The notes below the pieces were generated by a model that was not told where the DNA came from, ran no database searches, and saw only the letters and a program-made list of their open reading frames with translations. Shown here in pieces: positions 1 through 10,909 of a stretch of DNA of 64,000 nucleotides. The stretch comes from Buxus sempervirens (Eukaryota; Streptophyta; Magnoliopsida; Buxales; Buxaceae), in contig OX387194.1 of the NCBI GenBank assembly GCA_947561395.2, forward strand, positions 22,554,048-22,618,047. Reading direction: 5' to 3'. Within the stretch, counting starts at the first letter, position 1; the number at the start of each line of letters is the position of its first letter. The translations under genes were made by a program, and so were the position numbers.

Positions 1-631
1 GGCTATGATAGGATAGTACATGCCAACCCATTACTGTATCTGGATGGGTTCTTCCGCAATAAGTCGATGACCGTGTAGCTCGGCTTCGCTCATAAGCCGG
101 AAGGTGGCATAGTGAGCATGGTCTTATACTAGTTAAAGGCAGTCTTATTTCATGAGTCCCGCAGTGACTTATTAACTGCTGTTTTGATGTTACATATGCT
201 ATTGTTAAAACTGGATTATTCTTGTATCTTATATTGATCGATGAATTACTGTTGGATTATTCGGATTATTCAGAAATGATGTGTTATCGCTACTGTTGCA
301 TGATTTACAACTGTTGCATATTTTAGAACTGATAAACTGTATTTTAGCATGCATGTGCTGCTTACTGGGATATCCGTATCTCATTACGTTCTGTTTTGTT
401 TTGTTTTCAGTTTCTGGTAAGGACGGCACCCGCGGGTATATGCTTAGTTCATGTGAGTTAGTATTGGTTATGGTATTTTATTGTTAAGCTTGGGTTATAA
501 TGCACTCTGATTATCCAGTTATTGATTTATTCATGTTTTTCCTTCACTCTGATTTGCTATCCTGGGTTATATAATAACCTTCGGAGATAAGTTATGGTTT
601 TATCTACGTAACTTGGATCTGGGGCGTTACA
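1..631 (+). mobile_element. Family 1 LTR, 3' part (left side outside window)
   Basis: The segment ends in GGGGCGTTACA at 621-631, the 3' terminus shared by family 1 LTRs here. Bases 20-165 (GGGTTCTTCCGCAATAAG onward, then the CGGCTTCGCTCATAAGCC block) are the reverse complement of 63720-63870 and resemble 17580-17720, all at the same place in family 1 LTRs. It lies inside a family 2 LTR: directly after base 631 comes GGGACCCACACCAC, which also occurs uninterrupted at 16694. The TSD partner is off the window. No ORF here looks genuine. Confidence 0.8.
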
Positions 632-963
632 GGGACCCACACCACTTTGGCGGTCCTGCCAGACTTAAACCAAAATTGAATGCTGGATTAGGAATCGGGT
701 GAGTGAGAGACCAGAGTTGACTCAAACCAGGGAAACCCATGGGACCCATCACTTGACGGGGTGGACTGGGGTGTCTACGGACTTCCCCAGACCGCAACCG
801 AGAACCTACTTAGAATCTCAAGCCGCAGACCAAGCCTTAGTAGAAGAACTTAGGCACCCAGGTGTCTGCCTACACCCCATCAGGCCGTGGCGACTCCAAA
901 CAACCCTGAGGCACGCATCGTTTTGCGTGCACCTCATCGTGCGACCGAAATCGGGTGCGCACA
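632..963 (+). mobile_element. Family 2 LTR, 3' end
   Basis: This stretch aligns base by base with 16694-17022, the 3' end of the complete family 2 LTR, and with the inverse of 41713-42210. It ends GGTGCGCACA at 954-963. It contains TGGCGACTCC at 888-897, about 66 bases before the LTR end; the same ten bases begin the Tat primer binding site. The LTR has interrupted Tat element E1 just upstream of its integrase. The body of the LTR is off the left edge, behind the family 1 insertion. Confidence 0.8.
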
Positions 964-1003
964 CTACTGCTTCAGCATTGAGAAATAACTGAAAGATAGG
1001 GTT

Positions 1004-2212
1004 TTGCCAGAAAGGGCCACAGCAGAAGAAAAGCGCACAATTCAGAAACTGGTTGGACAGTTCTTCTACAGTGGAGGTAATGTGTACAAAAAGTCGTATA
1101 ATGACTCACTATTGCTATGCGTTAGGGAGGACGAGGCACAAAAGTTGATTGACGAAGTCCATGGAGGTATGTGCAGTGCACATATGAATGGGCACATGTT
1201 AGCAAGGAAAATTCTAAGAATGGGATACTATTGGTTAACAAGGGAGTCGGATTGCTATATCCATGTAAGGAAGTGCCAGCTGTGCCAGATTTACATGGAT
1301 AACATCCGTAAACCACCAAACACTCTATACTCCATGACTTCGCCTTGGCCATTTACCATATGGGGGATTGACATGATTGGGCAAATCCATCCGAAGGCAT
1401 CAAATGGGCATCAGTTCATCTTGGTCGCAATCGACTACTTCACCAAATGGGTTGAGGCCATGTCCTATGTTGATGTACAGAAATCGTATGTGCTCAAGTT
1501 CATCAGGAACAACATCGTTTGCCACTACGATGTACCCGAGGCGCTCATTACAGACAATTCCAAGAACTTGAAAAATAAGGACATGGAAAATATGTGCGAA
1601 GATTTGAAAATCAGACATTTGAACTCTATGGCATATTGGCCCAAGATGAATGAAGCGGTGGAGGCTGCCAATAAGAATCTAAAGAAGATATTTGAAAAGA
1701 TGGTAGTCACCTACAAGGACCGGCATGAGAAGTTGCCCTACGCACTGCACGCGTACCGAACGTCAATTAGAACGTCAACTGGGGCAACTCCCTTCTCCCT
1801 TGTGTATGGAATGGAAGCAGTCCTCCCTGTGGAAGTACAGATTCCCTCACTCAGAATTCTGAAAGAGGCAAAGATTGATGACATCGAGTGGGAAGAATCG
1901 AGATTTGACAAGTTACATTTGTTAGATGAGAAGAGAATTAAGGCTTTGTGTCATGGCCAACTCTATCAGCAGAGAGTGGCACGAACTTATTATAAGAAAG
2001 TAAAGCCACGACACTTCAAGGTAGAGGACCTTGTCCTAAAGAGGATGTTCCCCCACCAAGAAGACAATAGATGGAAATTCAAGCCAAACTACGAAAGGCC
2101 ATTTGTAATTCACAAAGTTCTATCCAGAGGAGCACTAATCCTACAAGAGATGGACGGAGCAATTTTTCTTGAACCAATAAATGCAAATGCAATCAAATTG
2201 TATTACGCTTAA
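1004..2212 (+). CDS. Tat-type retrotransposon integrase (C-terminal part of pol, 5'-truncated)
   Basis: An open frame of about 402 codons with no internal stop. It begins with the segment LPERATAEEKR; an in-frame TAA lies 18 bases upstream (986-988), so no true start is present and this is the tail of a polyprotein. Order of domains: HHCC zinc-binding domain (VHGG, AHMNGH, then CQLC, residues about 50-95); rve catalytic core with DDE residues in GIDMIG (about 120), ITDN (about 183) and VEAANK (about 222); then a C-terminal domain ending KLYYA. Integrase inserts element cDNA into host DNA. Sequence style (YFTKWVEA, YRTSIRTSTGATPFSLVYGMEAVLP) is that of plant Tat/Ogre-type gypsy elements. The DDE residues look intact although the element cannot be autonomous. 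Confidence 0.88.
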   Translation: MPERATAEEKRTIQKLVGQFFYSGGNVYKKSYNDSLLLCVREDEAQKLIDEVHGGMCSAHMNGHMLARKILRMGYYWLTRESDCYIHVRKCQLCQIYMDNIRKPPNTLYSMTSPWPFTIWGIDMIGQIHPKASNGHQFILVAIDYFTKWVEAMSYVDVQKSYVLKFIRNNIVCHYDVPEALITDNSKNLKNKDMENMCEDLKIRHLNSMAYWPKMNEAVEAANKNLKKIFEKMVVTYKDRHEKLPYALHAYRTSIRTSTGATPFSLVYGMEAVLPVEVQIPSLRILKEAKIDDIEWEESRFDKLHLLDEKRIKALCHGQLYQQRVARTYYKKVKPRHFKVEDLVLKRMFPHQEDNRWKFKPNYERPFVIHKVLSRGALILQEMDGAIFLEPINANAIKLYYA

Positions 2213-3248
2213 GATTGTTCCGATTGGGAAATGAAGAGAGGGCATCCTTAACTCTCCCTCAACCCTAAGTCCCCTCATTCACCCCGAAGTCTTTCCCTAG
2301 TGAGATACTTTTGAGCCTTAAATATCTCCTTTCAACCTAGTACATGTGTTCTACCCACCAAACTGGGCATTCCTGGCCCAAAAAAAAGGGGCGAAAAGCA
2401 AAAACAAAGGGAACAAAGGAAGACAACAGAAAAGGGGGAAATGTGAACTTCACAAAAAGAAAGATGCGAAATAAGTCAGGATGTAAGTCCTGACAACAAT
2501 AAAAGAGTAGAACACTGTGCAAACCTAGAATGTTAAAGCCTTTTGAGCCACTTGCCTTCTTCTCGTATCTCGACTAGGCATGAGCAGAAATGCAGAGAAA
2601 GCAGAAGCAGAAATAAGCAGTGAACTAGGAGAAGAAAGAAAGACAATCCCAAGGGCCCAAACTGGCAAGCCGTGTCTGAGTCAGGATTTCACAATAGCCC
2701 ATGATGACAATGTTACAGAAAATGCCAAAGCACACCAAGTCCCATCTGACCTAGGGGCTAACCTTGTGATAAATGCAGGCAAAAACACACACTAACACAT
2801 CTGTGTTTTTGTAAGTATTCTACTTAACTATTCCCCAATGGTGCTGCTAACCTAGGGAGGTGAGTTCATTACCATGATAGGAGCCATCTTTGGCTGTGAT
2901 GAGTAAAAAGCTCAAGAAGGAATCAAATAAGAACAAGCCTTACACATGTTCTCCAACGGGTCAGTGACTAACATCCGGTCCCTCTTTCCTTCACGGGTGC
3001 AAACAAGGAAAGAAATGGGCTCAGGGAAAAAACATAGAAAGGAAAAGCAGGTGCCCTTTCCCAATCCCTAGTACTGATGAAAGGTGGTATCAATAGGGAG
3101 CGGAACCCAAGAAAGGGGAGTCGGCCAAAGCATCACCCAAAACTTAAAGCAAGTGTATGGCTTAGAGGATGAAGACAAGTGTCATAAGCACCACATCCCC
3201 AGGGAGTTACCTTATTTAATAGCAGAATCTTGAACCGGAGAGATATGT
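2213..3248 (+). other. E1 3' untranslated region, first part
   Basis: Non-coding and purine-rich, following the integrase stop. Short open frames here (for example 2580-2795) have no recognisable domain. A TCCCCAGGGAGTTACC motif at about 3196 is the first of six related motifs that continue after the LTR insertion (5580-5800). The region ends at the TSD TATGT (3244-3248). Confidence 0.6.
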
Positions 3249-5564
3249 TGTAACGCCACGGATCCGTGTTGTTCAATAAAGATATAACACGTATCACGGA
3301 GTGTTAGGCAAGGATCTTTAATCATTTATGATCACTGGATAATCATCTAACTAAAACATATCAAAGTGCACAAATATACTTTATCTAAGAATTCAATATT
3401 TAAAACTTAACTAGGATTCAAATGGTACAACCCCAATAGACTTTGTTACACCTCAATCATTCAATTCATTCAAAGTTCAAATCAAAATAACCTACAAGTC
3501 TAAGGAATGTAATAGTTGTCTTCCTCCCTATAAGTCTCAGTCGGATCTACCCCAATAGTCGCCTCACCTCGAGTATCTGAAAAACAAAACAAAAACAACA
3601 GAGTTAAATACAAATATCTCAACGAGTAGCATATGCATGCAAAAATAGTTAACCGCAGTTCAAATTATGCATCGATAAACATCCCGTACGATTAAGCAAC
3701 TAATACAATTTCCAAGTTTAAAAACCAAAACCAATTAATCAATTCTAATCACATTTCAATTCAATGCGGCAACACATCGATTGGTCAATGTCATGACTAT
3801 TTTTAAGTTGATAAATTAAACATGCCAAGTAGACACTTTACACCTCCATGTACACAGTTCCGGCCTACTCAGAGTTTCGGAAACTCTAAAATGACGGCCT
3901 ACTCAGGGTTTCGTCATCCAATGCCGGCCTACTCCCCGGGTTTCGGCATTGACAACCAGGCCTACTCAGGGTTTCTGGCAGCTCTACACTGGTCGTGGCA
4001 ACACACAAGGCCATGCAATTTCAACAACCAACAATAACATTACATTACTAAGCTTAAGCATTGATCCAGGACAAGCTAAACCAAAACGGTAAATCATCGT
4101 ATAATCTCAATTCCAACATAAAAAAAAAACCATACATGCCACATCATGTATAACTCAACACAGTTCACCACATGTCCCTCTGGACCAGACGGTACCTCAA
4201 GTACTTTCAGTATTTCCCCAAATTCGTAACACATGCCAATTGGAAATAAAACTCAGTTACTCACACCAAGAAAATCTTTACAATACATTCAAAATTTTTC
4301 AACAAGTAAAACCAGGATTTAATAAATTCTCAACCAAGTACAGTGTATAAAAACAAAGAGGAAACTAACTAGGAACTCCTAGTGTTAGGTACCCAGTACA
4401 TCACAATTTTCCTTGGAAGCCTCTAAGAATTTCTAGAATTTCCACTTAATTTTCTCCTAGTAATTGAATAAGTAATATTGGTTCTAAAGTCCCAAACAAG
4501 TGATTGGTTAAGTGTTTGAACCCTCAATTCATCAAAACCCAGTTTGGTTTAGTCAAAAATGCTCTTCGGCAAGATATTGGACCATGCGCTGACCTCCTGC
4601 GCTAGGCGCGAGGTCGGCGGATAGGTCGATGGTCGAAAATGGAGTATGCGCCTACCTAAATTCAAGTGAGCGCGAGCGAAGCGCGAAGTGGGCATGAGTT
4701 TAGCGCGAGGTTCGCGCGAAATGCGCGCATAAATTTTAAGTCCGCGTGAGCTAAGCGCGAACTAGGCACAAGCTCGGCGGATGGGAAGAATGTACCTTGC
4801 GCCCACTACCCGAAGTCGGCGCAAGTGAGCGCCAACTGAGCGGATAGTCACTGTAATTTTTGACTCTCTGTTATTTCTAGATCTACATCTCTGGCTGAAC
4901 TTTTTCAGTCTAAAACACTTTCTTTAGTCTCCTAATATTCCCAGAACACATTCAAACCAGTTTTGAAATTAATCTAAACACATTTTTACTTATCATCGTT
5001 CAGTTATAAATAACTCATGCTCGGACGAAGTTCTTCCAGAAATCACTCATGCATCAGAATAAACTCACGAATAAACCAAAACCTCAGTTTTAAAACGATG
5101 CTACTCACCTCTTGCACGCTTATATCCCAGCACAAAGATATTCCAAACCACGGCCCATTGCCCAACAGTCCGTCTGCGTGCTTGCTAACACCGCCAAGAT
5201 GATCTTCTGATCGCAAGAGGAAAAACCTTCTGAATCCTTGATCACCAACCCAACAAAACCAGTCGGATCTCTCACTGTTCCCTTCTCTTCCCAACGAAAC
5301 CCTAGATCGCCACACAGGTAGCCGCAAATCGCCAATCGTCTTCAATTACAAGAATATGCGAGTATTCAAAACAAAAACCTAATTTCCCTTAAATATACAT
5401 ACCTTCCATATGTAGATTGCCGCTCGACAACCTTTGAAATTCACTGATTCCGTGTATGCTCACCCACCGAAATCCCTACATATGCCCACAACTACTTAAG
5501 TTAATATGTACACGTAATTAATTTTTATAAAAAAAAATTCTTAGCAAAAAACCGGGGTTTTACA
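3249..5564 (-). mobile_element. Solo LTR, family 1, TSD TATGT
   Basis: On the plus strand it begins TGTAACGCCACGG and ends GGGGTTTTACA; it is flanked by TATGT at 3244-3248 and 5565-5569. Transcription sense is taken as minus because other copies have a TATA box near this right-hand end. It is 2316 bp with no internal coding region, hence a solo LTR. It carries a module of repeated GGCCTACTCAGGGTTTCG phrases at about 3860-3985 and a GC-rich array (GCGCGAGGTCGGCGGAT and variants) at about 4590-4850. Confidence 0.92.
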
Positions 5565-5569
5565 TATGT

Positions 5570-6080
5570 CAAACCATATCCCCACGGAGTTGCCTGGCTA
5601 GAAGAGTGCTACATCATGAGGTTGCGCAGGGATGAGAAAATTCCCCACCATTCCCCAGTGGAGTTTCAAACCCAGGGGTCATCACATCATCAGATCACAT
5701 CCCCAGCGGAGTTACTTGTCCCAAGAAAACGCATTGTCACTAGAGCTCCTCAAATCCCCAGCGGAGTTTGCGGTAGCAGCCCCAACGAGTGTGCTCAACT
5801 CACCCCAGACATAAAGAAGCGAAACTGTGCAAAAGAAAAGAGGTAGAGGTTCCCGCCAATCCTTAGTGAAGTCATTCCAAACCGGGAAAACCTCTACCTC
5901 ACCGTAAAAAGAGCCGGTGAAAGGGCTATCCCCCTAACCAAGGAGACCATGCCATTGAGAAAGAAAGGATAAACCCATCGAGGCTTGAAGGAAAGATCAA
6001 AATGAAGAACTGACGGGCAAGTGTGCCCCATTTTTTGTAATTTTTGATTCCCACTGTTGTAAATAGAGTAGAATACATGT
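5570..6080 (+). other. E1 3' untranslated region, second part
   Basis: Continuation of the E1 3' UTR after the solo LTR. It contains at least five spaced copies of a CCCCAGCGGAGTT motif (separate entry) and ends near a T-rich stretch (6028-6050). Overlapping open frames at 5616-5846 run through the motif repeats and are not believed to be genes. I see no LTR start at the right end; the next recognisable base is the family 1 terminus at 6081. Confidence 0.6.
5580..5795 (+). repeat. Spaced CCCCAGCGGAGTT motifs complementary to the Tat PBS
   Basis: Copies at about 5580 (CCCCACGGAGTTGCC), 5653 (CCCCAGTGGAGTT), 5701 (CCCCAGCGGAGTTAC), 5756 (CCCCAGCGGAGTTTGC) and 5780 (CCCCAACGAGTG), plus one at 3196. 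Spacing is 20-75 bases. The reverse complement of the E2 primer binding site (32240-32257) is CCCGCAGCGGAGTCGCCA, so the motifs resemble the tRNA 3' end itself and could pair with the PBS. Function is inferred only. Confidence 0.7.
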
Positions 6081-8440
6081 TGTAAGACCCCGAATTTTCC
6101 TAAATATAAAAGTAAATTAATAATTAATATTCTTGAGGATTATAATTGATAGAAATATTATATTAATGTTGGTGATATTATAATTAGTGGAGATCCAAAG
6201 TTGAGTGCAGATCCGACCGTCTGATCGTGGGATATCGCGGTAAGATGAATATTTTAAGTTGTTGAATTCTAATTGGATAGTGCATGTTGGTTGATGCTTG
6301 TGTGTTACATGGAATCGTAAGTATATAAATACATTAAAATAACCTAGAGGAATATGAGTGGTATTCTAAGCGTATTGCTCGTATTCGTTAGCCACAGCCG
6401 CAAGAAAGAAAGAGAGAGAGACCGAGAGCGACAGGAGAAGAAGAAGAGAAGAAGAAGGAGGAAGAAGGGAGGACTTTGTCTTGTGTTCTTCATCATCTGG
6501 AGAGTGCCTTGCATCTGCGATTTAGAGAAGGAAGAGGAGAACGCACGATAGAGGTAGGCAACACCGTTTTAACGTTGGATTTGTATTTCATTATTGGTTT
6601 AATCTCCATTGCATGTTTTTGTATTATATAATTATGTATTTAGTTTGATAACAATATTATAAGTATGTTAGAATCATCTTGGACGTGAAAAATCAAGTTT
6701 TGAAACACTTTTTGTTCGTTTTTGGGAGACCGCCGAGCTTACTGTGCTCAGCGATCCTCGGCGCTCCCAGGCGCTCGTTGAAAAAAATACACCGCCCGAA
6801 ACCACCTACTGACTTATCGTCGGCGATCGATTTTGAACTACCGCCTACCCTAGACCGCCTGAGCGATCCTAGGCGATCTTGAGCGCTCTGTGCAGAAAAT
6901 GCAGATTTTCGTATTTTCAAACCCTGATTCAATTCTAAACTATTTTTAACAAATTTAAACCTTCAAATAAGATGTTTTAAGACCAAAATAAATTACTAAT
7001 TACTTGTTTCACAAAAGAATAAAAATAGGAAGGTATTTAGGGTAATTAGTAGCCAAGCTTTGTAAATTGTGAGAAACCCAAGTTTTGAAAGAACTGAACT
7101 TGTAAACTTGAGATAATTAATTAAGTGACATGTAAATTTCTACTTGTAACTAGAATGTGATATACAGGATTTCCAGATCATATTTTTAATACAGTTAACC
7201 CAATAAGGAAAGAAATTACAGTTATAACCATTATATGCCGCTAGGCACTATTACTTACAGTAAAACGAGTCCTTAGGGATTGTTGGTGTCTAGTGGGCAT
7301 AGCTGGTTATGGATCCATAGTTTTGGCTAGATAGCTAAGGGATACTTTATTTGGGTTGGGTTACTCCCTGTTGCAAACGCGCTTCCTTTGCAAGTTGGTT
7401 TGCTCTGGAGGATCCTATGCCTGGAGGGACACCCCGGTGCTCTACTGGTGATTCCCTGTACATGTGGATAAGCGACCATCTCCATGTATTGATTCTGGTG
7501 CTGCATGCTGGTAGTACTTGCCAGCTCGGTTGAGTTCGTGTACAATAAGTCGATGACTACGGCTCTTATCTAAGGTGATCTTCACGGGTTTGAGTATCAT
7601 TAGTAGTGTCGCCCATAAGCCGCACGGTGGTATAGCATATGGTTGAGAGTCATCTCAAACGTGTATCTTTCTTTGTGAGTCCTACAATGATACTGAGATC
7701 ACAAACACTTATTTCTGATGTTGTTCACATGCAGGATGCATGTATTGGAGGCTATGGTTGGATGTGACTGTTTAGTACATCCCGGATTTATATTGAATTC
7801 TATTATTGATTTATTAATCATGATCTTGATATACTTTATCTGTTCTCAAATACTAAACTGTTTTACATGATGATTTGTATTCCATGAACGAGATGAATGT
7901 TTATACGAGCCTGTTTACTCGAGACTGCTTATACATGCATGAAAATCTATTTTATTGATTATGAACTGTTTATAGCATGCATGTGTTGTTTACTGGAATA
8001 TTTGTATCTCACCCTACTTCCTTATGTTATTTTTCAGTTGATACGCGAGAGGGGGATCATAGTGGTGATTTCCAGAGTAACCTTGTGGACTATTCGCCAG
8101 AGGATTACTTTTATCCCGATTGATCTGAGGTCGAGGATAGAGGATTATGTTCAGTTTTCGTGATAGTTATTTATTTATTTTGTTGATGTATTAGAGAGAT
8201 TGGGAAATTAGAACCTTTGATTATTACCAGACTTGAATGATCATTTGGATTAGATGTTTTATTTGGATTCATTTTATGAAGATATTAGACTACACTTCCG
8301 CACAATAATGTTTTCCGCACTCTGATAGATATTGAATAAATGATTATTTAACTTTTCAGTCTGGTTATTTATTGATTATTATTTGATATGGGCCAGTAGC
8401 ATCTCGAATTTGGTTGTTGGGCTAAATTCGGGTTGTTACA
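6081..8440 (+). mobile_element. Family 1 LTR in plus orientation
   Basis: Starts TGTAAGACCCCGAATTTT and ends GGGTTGTTACA. A TATA box (TATAAAT) sits at 6324-6330, 243 bp from the start, followed by a purine-rich transcribed leader (6400-6550) ending in a splice-donor-like GAGGTAGGC. Flanking bases are CATGT on the left and ATGAC on the right, so no TSD is visible; the right side may be rearranged. A copy-specific array of GGCGATC/GAGCGATCCT words lies at about 6728-6890. Confidence 0.78.
6324..6330 (+). promoter_or_regulatory. TATA box of family 1 LTR
   Basis: TATAAAT at a position equivalent to TATA boxes in minus-strand copies: 30653-30662, 44849-44858, 22109-22117 and 20240-20247 (all read as TATAAATA or TATAAATAG on the minus strand, about 280-450 bp from the TGTAAAACC end). 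This fixes the transcription sense of the family. Confidence 0.65.
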
Positions 8441-10890
8441 ATGACGAATCGGATTTGGGTCAAAATAAGATATACATGTATCTAGGTAGTCCTAGCAGGC
8501 CTGAAGAAGTCTTCATCTCTGTATCCCAACGCTTTCTCTTTTCCCCTTATCGGCTTTTGCCCCAGATGTCTATGGATCTAAAACAAAACTGATAAACCAC
8601 ATTTGATGAGACGAAGGTCCCAGTAAGCAACACTATGCATGCTTTTAAAATCACAGTTCATGCCATATCTTTTTTTTTAATCCATGATGCATAGCACTAT
8701 GTCAAAATCCGAAGCAACATGCCAATATACATCATTAAAGATCACCCATAATATTTAGCACATGCTTACAAAGGCATTCATTAATCAGTGGAAACTAACA
8801 TTAAAATATGCTAACTCTATATAATAACAACCACTTTGATCTCATTCCATTTATAGGGTTAACTAGGTGGTTTAAGTGTTAATGTCGTGACCACATCTAA
8901 CTCTATAGGTTTCCCATATAGGTTAGGCATCCAACCCGATTCCACTTGGTATTGGGCATCCTAACGCCGATTCCCCTTGGTGTAGGGCATCCAGATGAAG
9001 CTTGGGCATCAGCCACCAATTCCCCTTGATGCTGGAATTCAATACAATCATCGGCCTCAAGCAGGAATCCATAGAACCTCGGCCTCAAGCCGGAATCAAT
9101 AAAATCAACGTATAGTGAAACAATAGTATCAAAGGTCACGCATTTATACTTAAACACACCTACTTAAGTTATACGGATCCATCCGTATCTTAAGTTAACA
9201 TTTTATGCCTTACATTATCTTTTGTATCTTTACAGTCATTTCCATGTCAACAGAATTATGTTTCTTAAATACCGCCCGTAGGGCTACTAATTCATAATTA
9301 TCCAGGCCATTGCCCCATGGATTATATCTCATTTTCAAATCATGGGCCTATGCCCTCATGCTTCCATACATTTAATCTTAAGTCATTCATTTCATGTAGA
9401 AAATTCAAGCAATACTTTCTTATACAAACATAGCATCACATTAATCTCATTTTATAACATACTATACTCACATGCATCTAAAATAAATTGCAAACTCATT
9501 TAACAGCAACTTATAATAATACTGATCTCATTTCAATCTTAATTCATGAATTTGCAAACCTTAAATTAATCGTATGAAAATTTGGGCTAACATACACTTT
9601 TCCTAAAAATGTAGTCAAACTGCAGATCTGATTTTTGACCCTTACAAAATGTCAAACCTGATTCAATTGGTGAAGAACTAACTAATGAGCCATATACCAA
9701 TAGAAAGGTATACGAGTCTAGTTTCTAAAACATCAAACAGAATTAAATTTGAAGTTTTCTAGAGAGAGTTATAGCAATTTTACTACAGGTGGTTACGAGC
9801 TGTCTTACCACACTAGGATGTGAACCATTTAACTTCCCTGATTTTGCTTTTAAAATCCTGATGTCCAATCGGTCCCAAATCACCTCCATTAAATTATAAA
9901 CACCTTAAACTAAATTTTAAGCTATTAGTTTGAATTTTTACGCATCGTTTTCATGTCTTCGCACGCTAACAGAAATATGGTGCGATTTTGAAACAGTTAA
10001 CAGGACTGTTTCTATTTGTAAAATTACAAGGCTTGTTCCTAACTACCAATTTTTGTTATACTTCTCAGATCTCTCTATCACCTCCTGACATCACTAATTA
10101 TCACAAATAAATCTTCAATTACAATCTAATATAAAACCAAATCACTTATACAACGAAATCCCCAAATCTGAACCTATTTCAATTTTTAAGATTCTAACAT
10201 CCAAAACTACAGTAAATTGTCATTCTCAAGAGTCCAAAATTTGTATGATACACCTAGCAAGTATACCGTTTGGTTTCCTTAACTTATCCCTAACAAAAGA
10301 ACACAATTATATACGAAATAGATCATTTTATCACCCAAATTACTATATCAGCAAAAGTAATTCGAAAATTCATTTTAAATTCAAGAAAACTAAATCAAGG
10401 TTTACTTAGAAGGGTGTTGCTTACCTTGAAGTTATAATCACCCTCTTCTTAGCTTTAGCAACCCAAATATGAAATCAAAATACCGATTTCTTCAAGTTTC
10501 CAGCTTTGTTCTTCTCTCCAAGCTTGAAATCAACAACTTAACTCCACTTTAAGCTTCTAGTATGCTTTCCCCATTGAATGGAATCCTTCAACCAAATACA
10601 ACAAATCCCCACCAATTCCTAGGGTTATGGTTTTGTTCTTAAGAAGAGATGGAGAAGAGAAAAGCCAAAAAAAAAATGCTTCATACGAATTGGCTTTTGA
10701 TGGGTTTTTATCAATTTTTCCTCATTCCCCAAATTACCCTTAATATTTGAAGCAAATTACATCCCTATCCTTTTCCATTAGTTCATTATATTTACTCTCA
10801 TGCCATTAAAATTGCAGCAACTTATATTTACAAAACATCAATTTTTTATCAACACTCTAATTAAACTCCAAATTACAATTTAAAACTCGC
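8441..10890 (-). mobile_element. Degenerate family 1-like LTR, minus strand
   Basis: It has the family 1 order of landmarks but no clear termini. The AGCAACACTATGCATGC block near 8628 matches the AGCAAGTAGCACATGCATGC landmark of other copies, and a CTTACCTTGAAG junction near 10420 plus a UTR-like block at 10440-10660 match the transcribed leader of other copies. A copy-specific tandem module (GGGCATCC and CGGCCTCAAGC words) spans 8930-9085. Truncated at or before the LINE at about 10900. No coding sequence is seen. Confidence 0.55.
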
Positions 10891-10909
10891 CTTAAGGTCC
10901 CTTCTTAAT

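Larger units (their letters stand above)
964..6080 (+). mobile_element. Tat-lineage Ty3/gypsy element E1, 3' portion
   Basis: E1 keeps the integrase ORF (about 980-2212) and a long 3' untranslated region (2213-3248 continued at 5570-6080). A solo family 1 LTR with exact TSD splits the UTR. Everything upstream of integrase (gag, protease, RT, RNase H) is missing because a family 2 LTR ends at 963. No polypurine tract or 3' LTR could be recognised before the family 1 LTR that starts at 6081. The integrase matches E2 (41439-41712) where they overlap, so the two are related but distinct copies. Confidence 0.75.

Noticed and set aside
5043..5345. 100-residue minus-strand ORF in the 3249-5564 LTR
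   Set aside because: Covers the transcribed leader of a family 1 LTR; equivalent leaders in other copies are not open in a common frame.
6076..8445. TSD for the 6081-8440 LTR
   Set aside because: Flanks CATGT and ATGAC do not match even with shifts, so no TSD is claimed.
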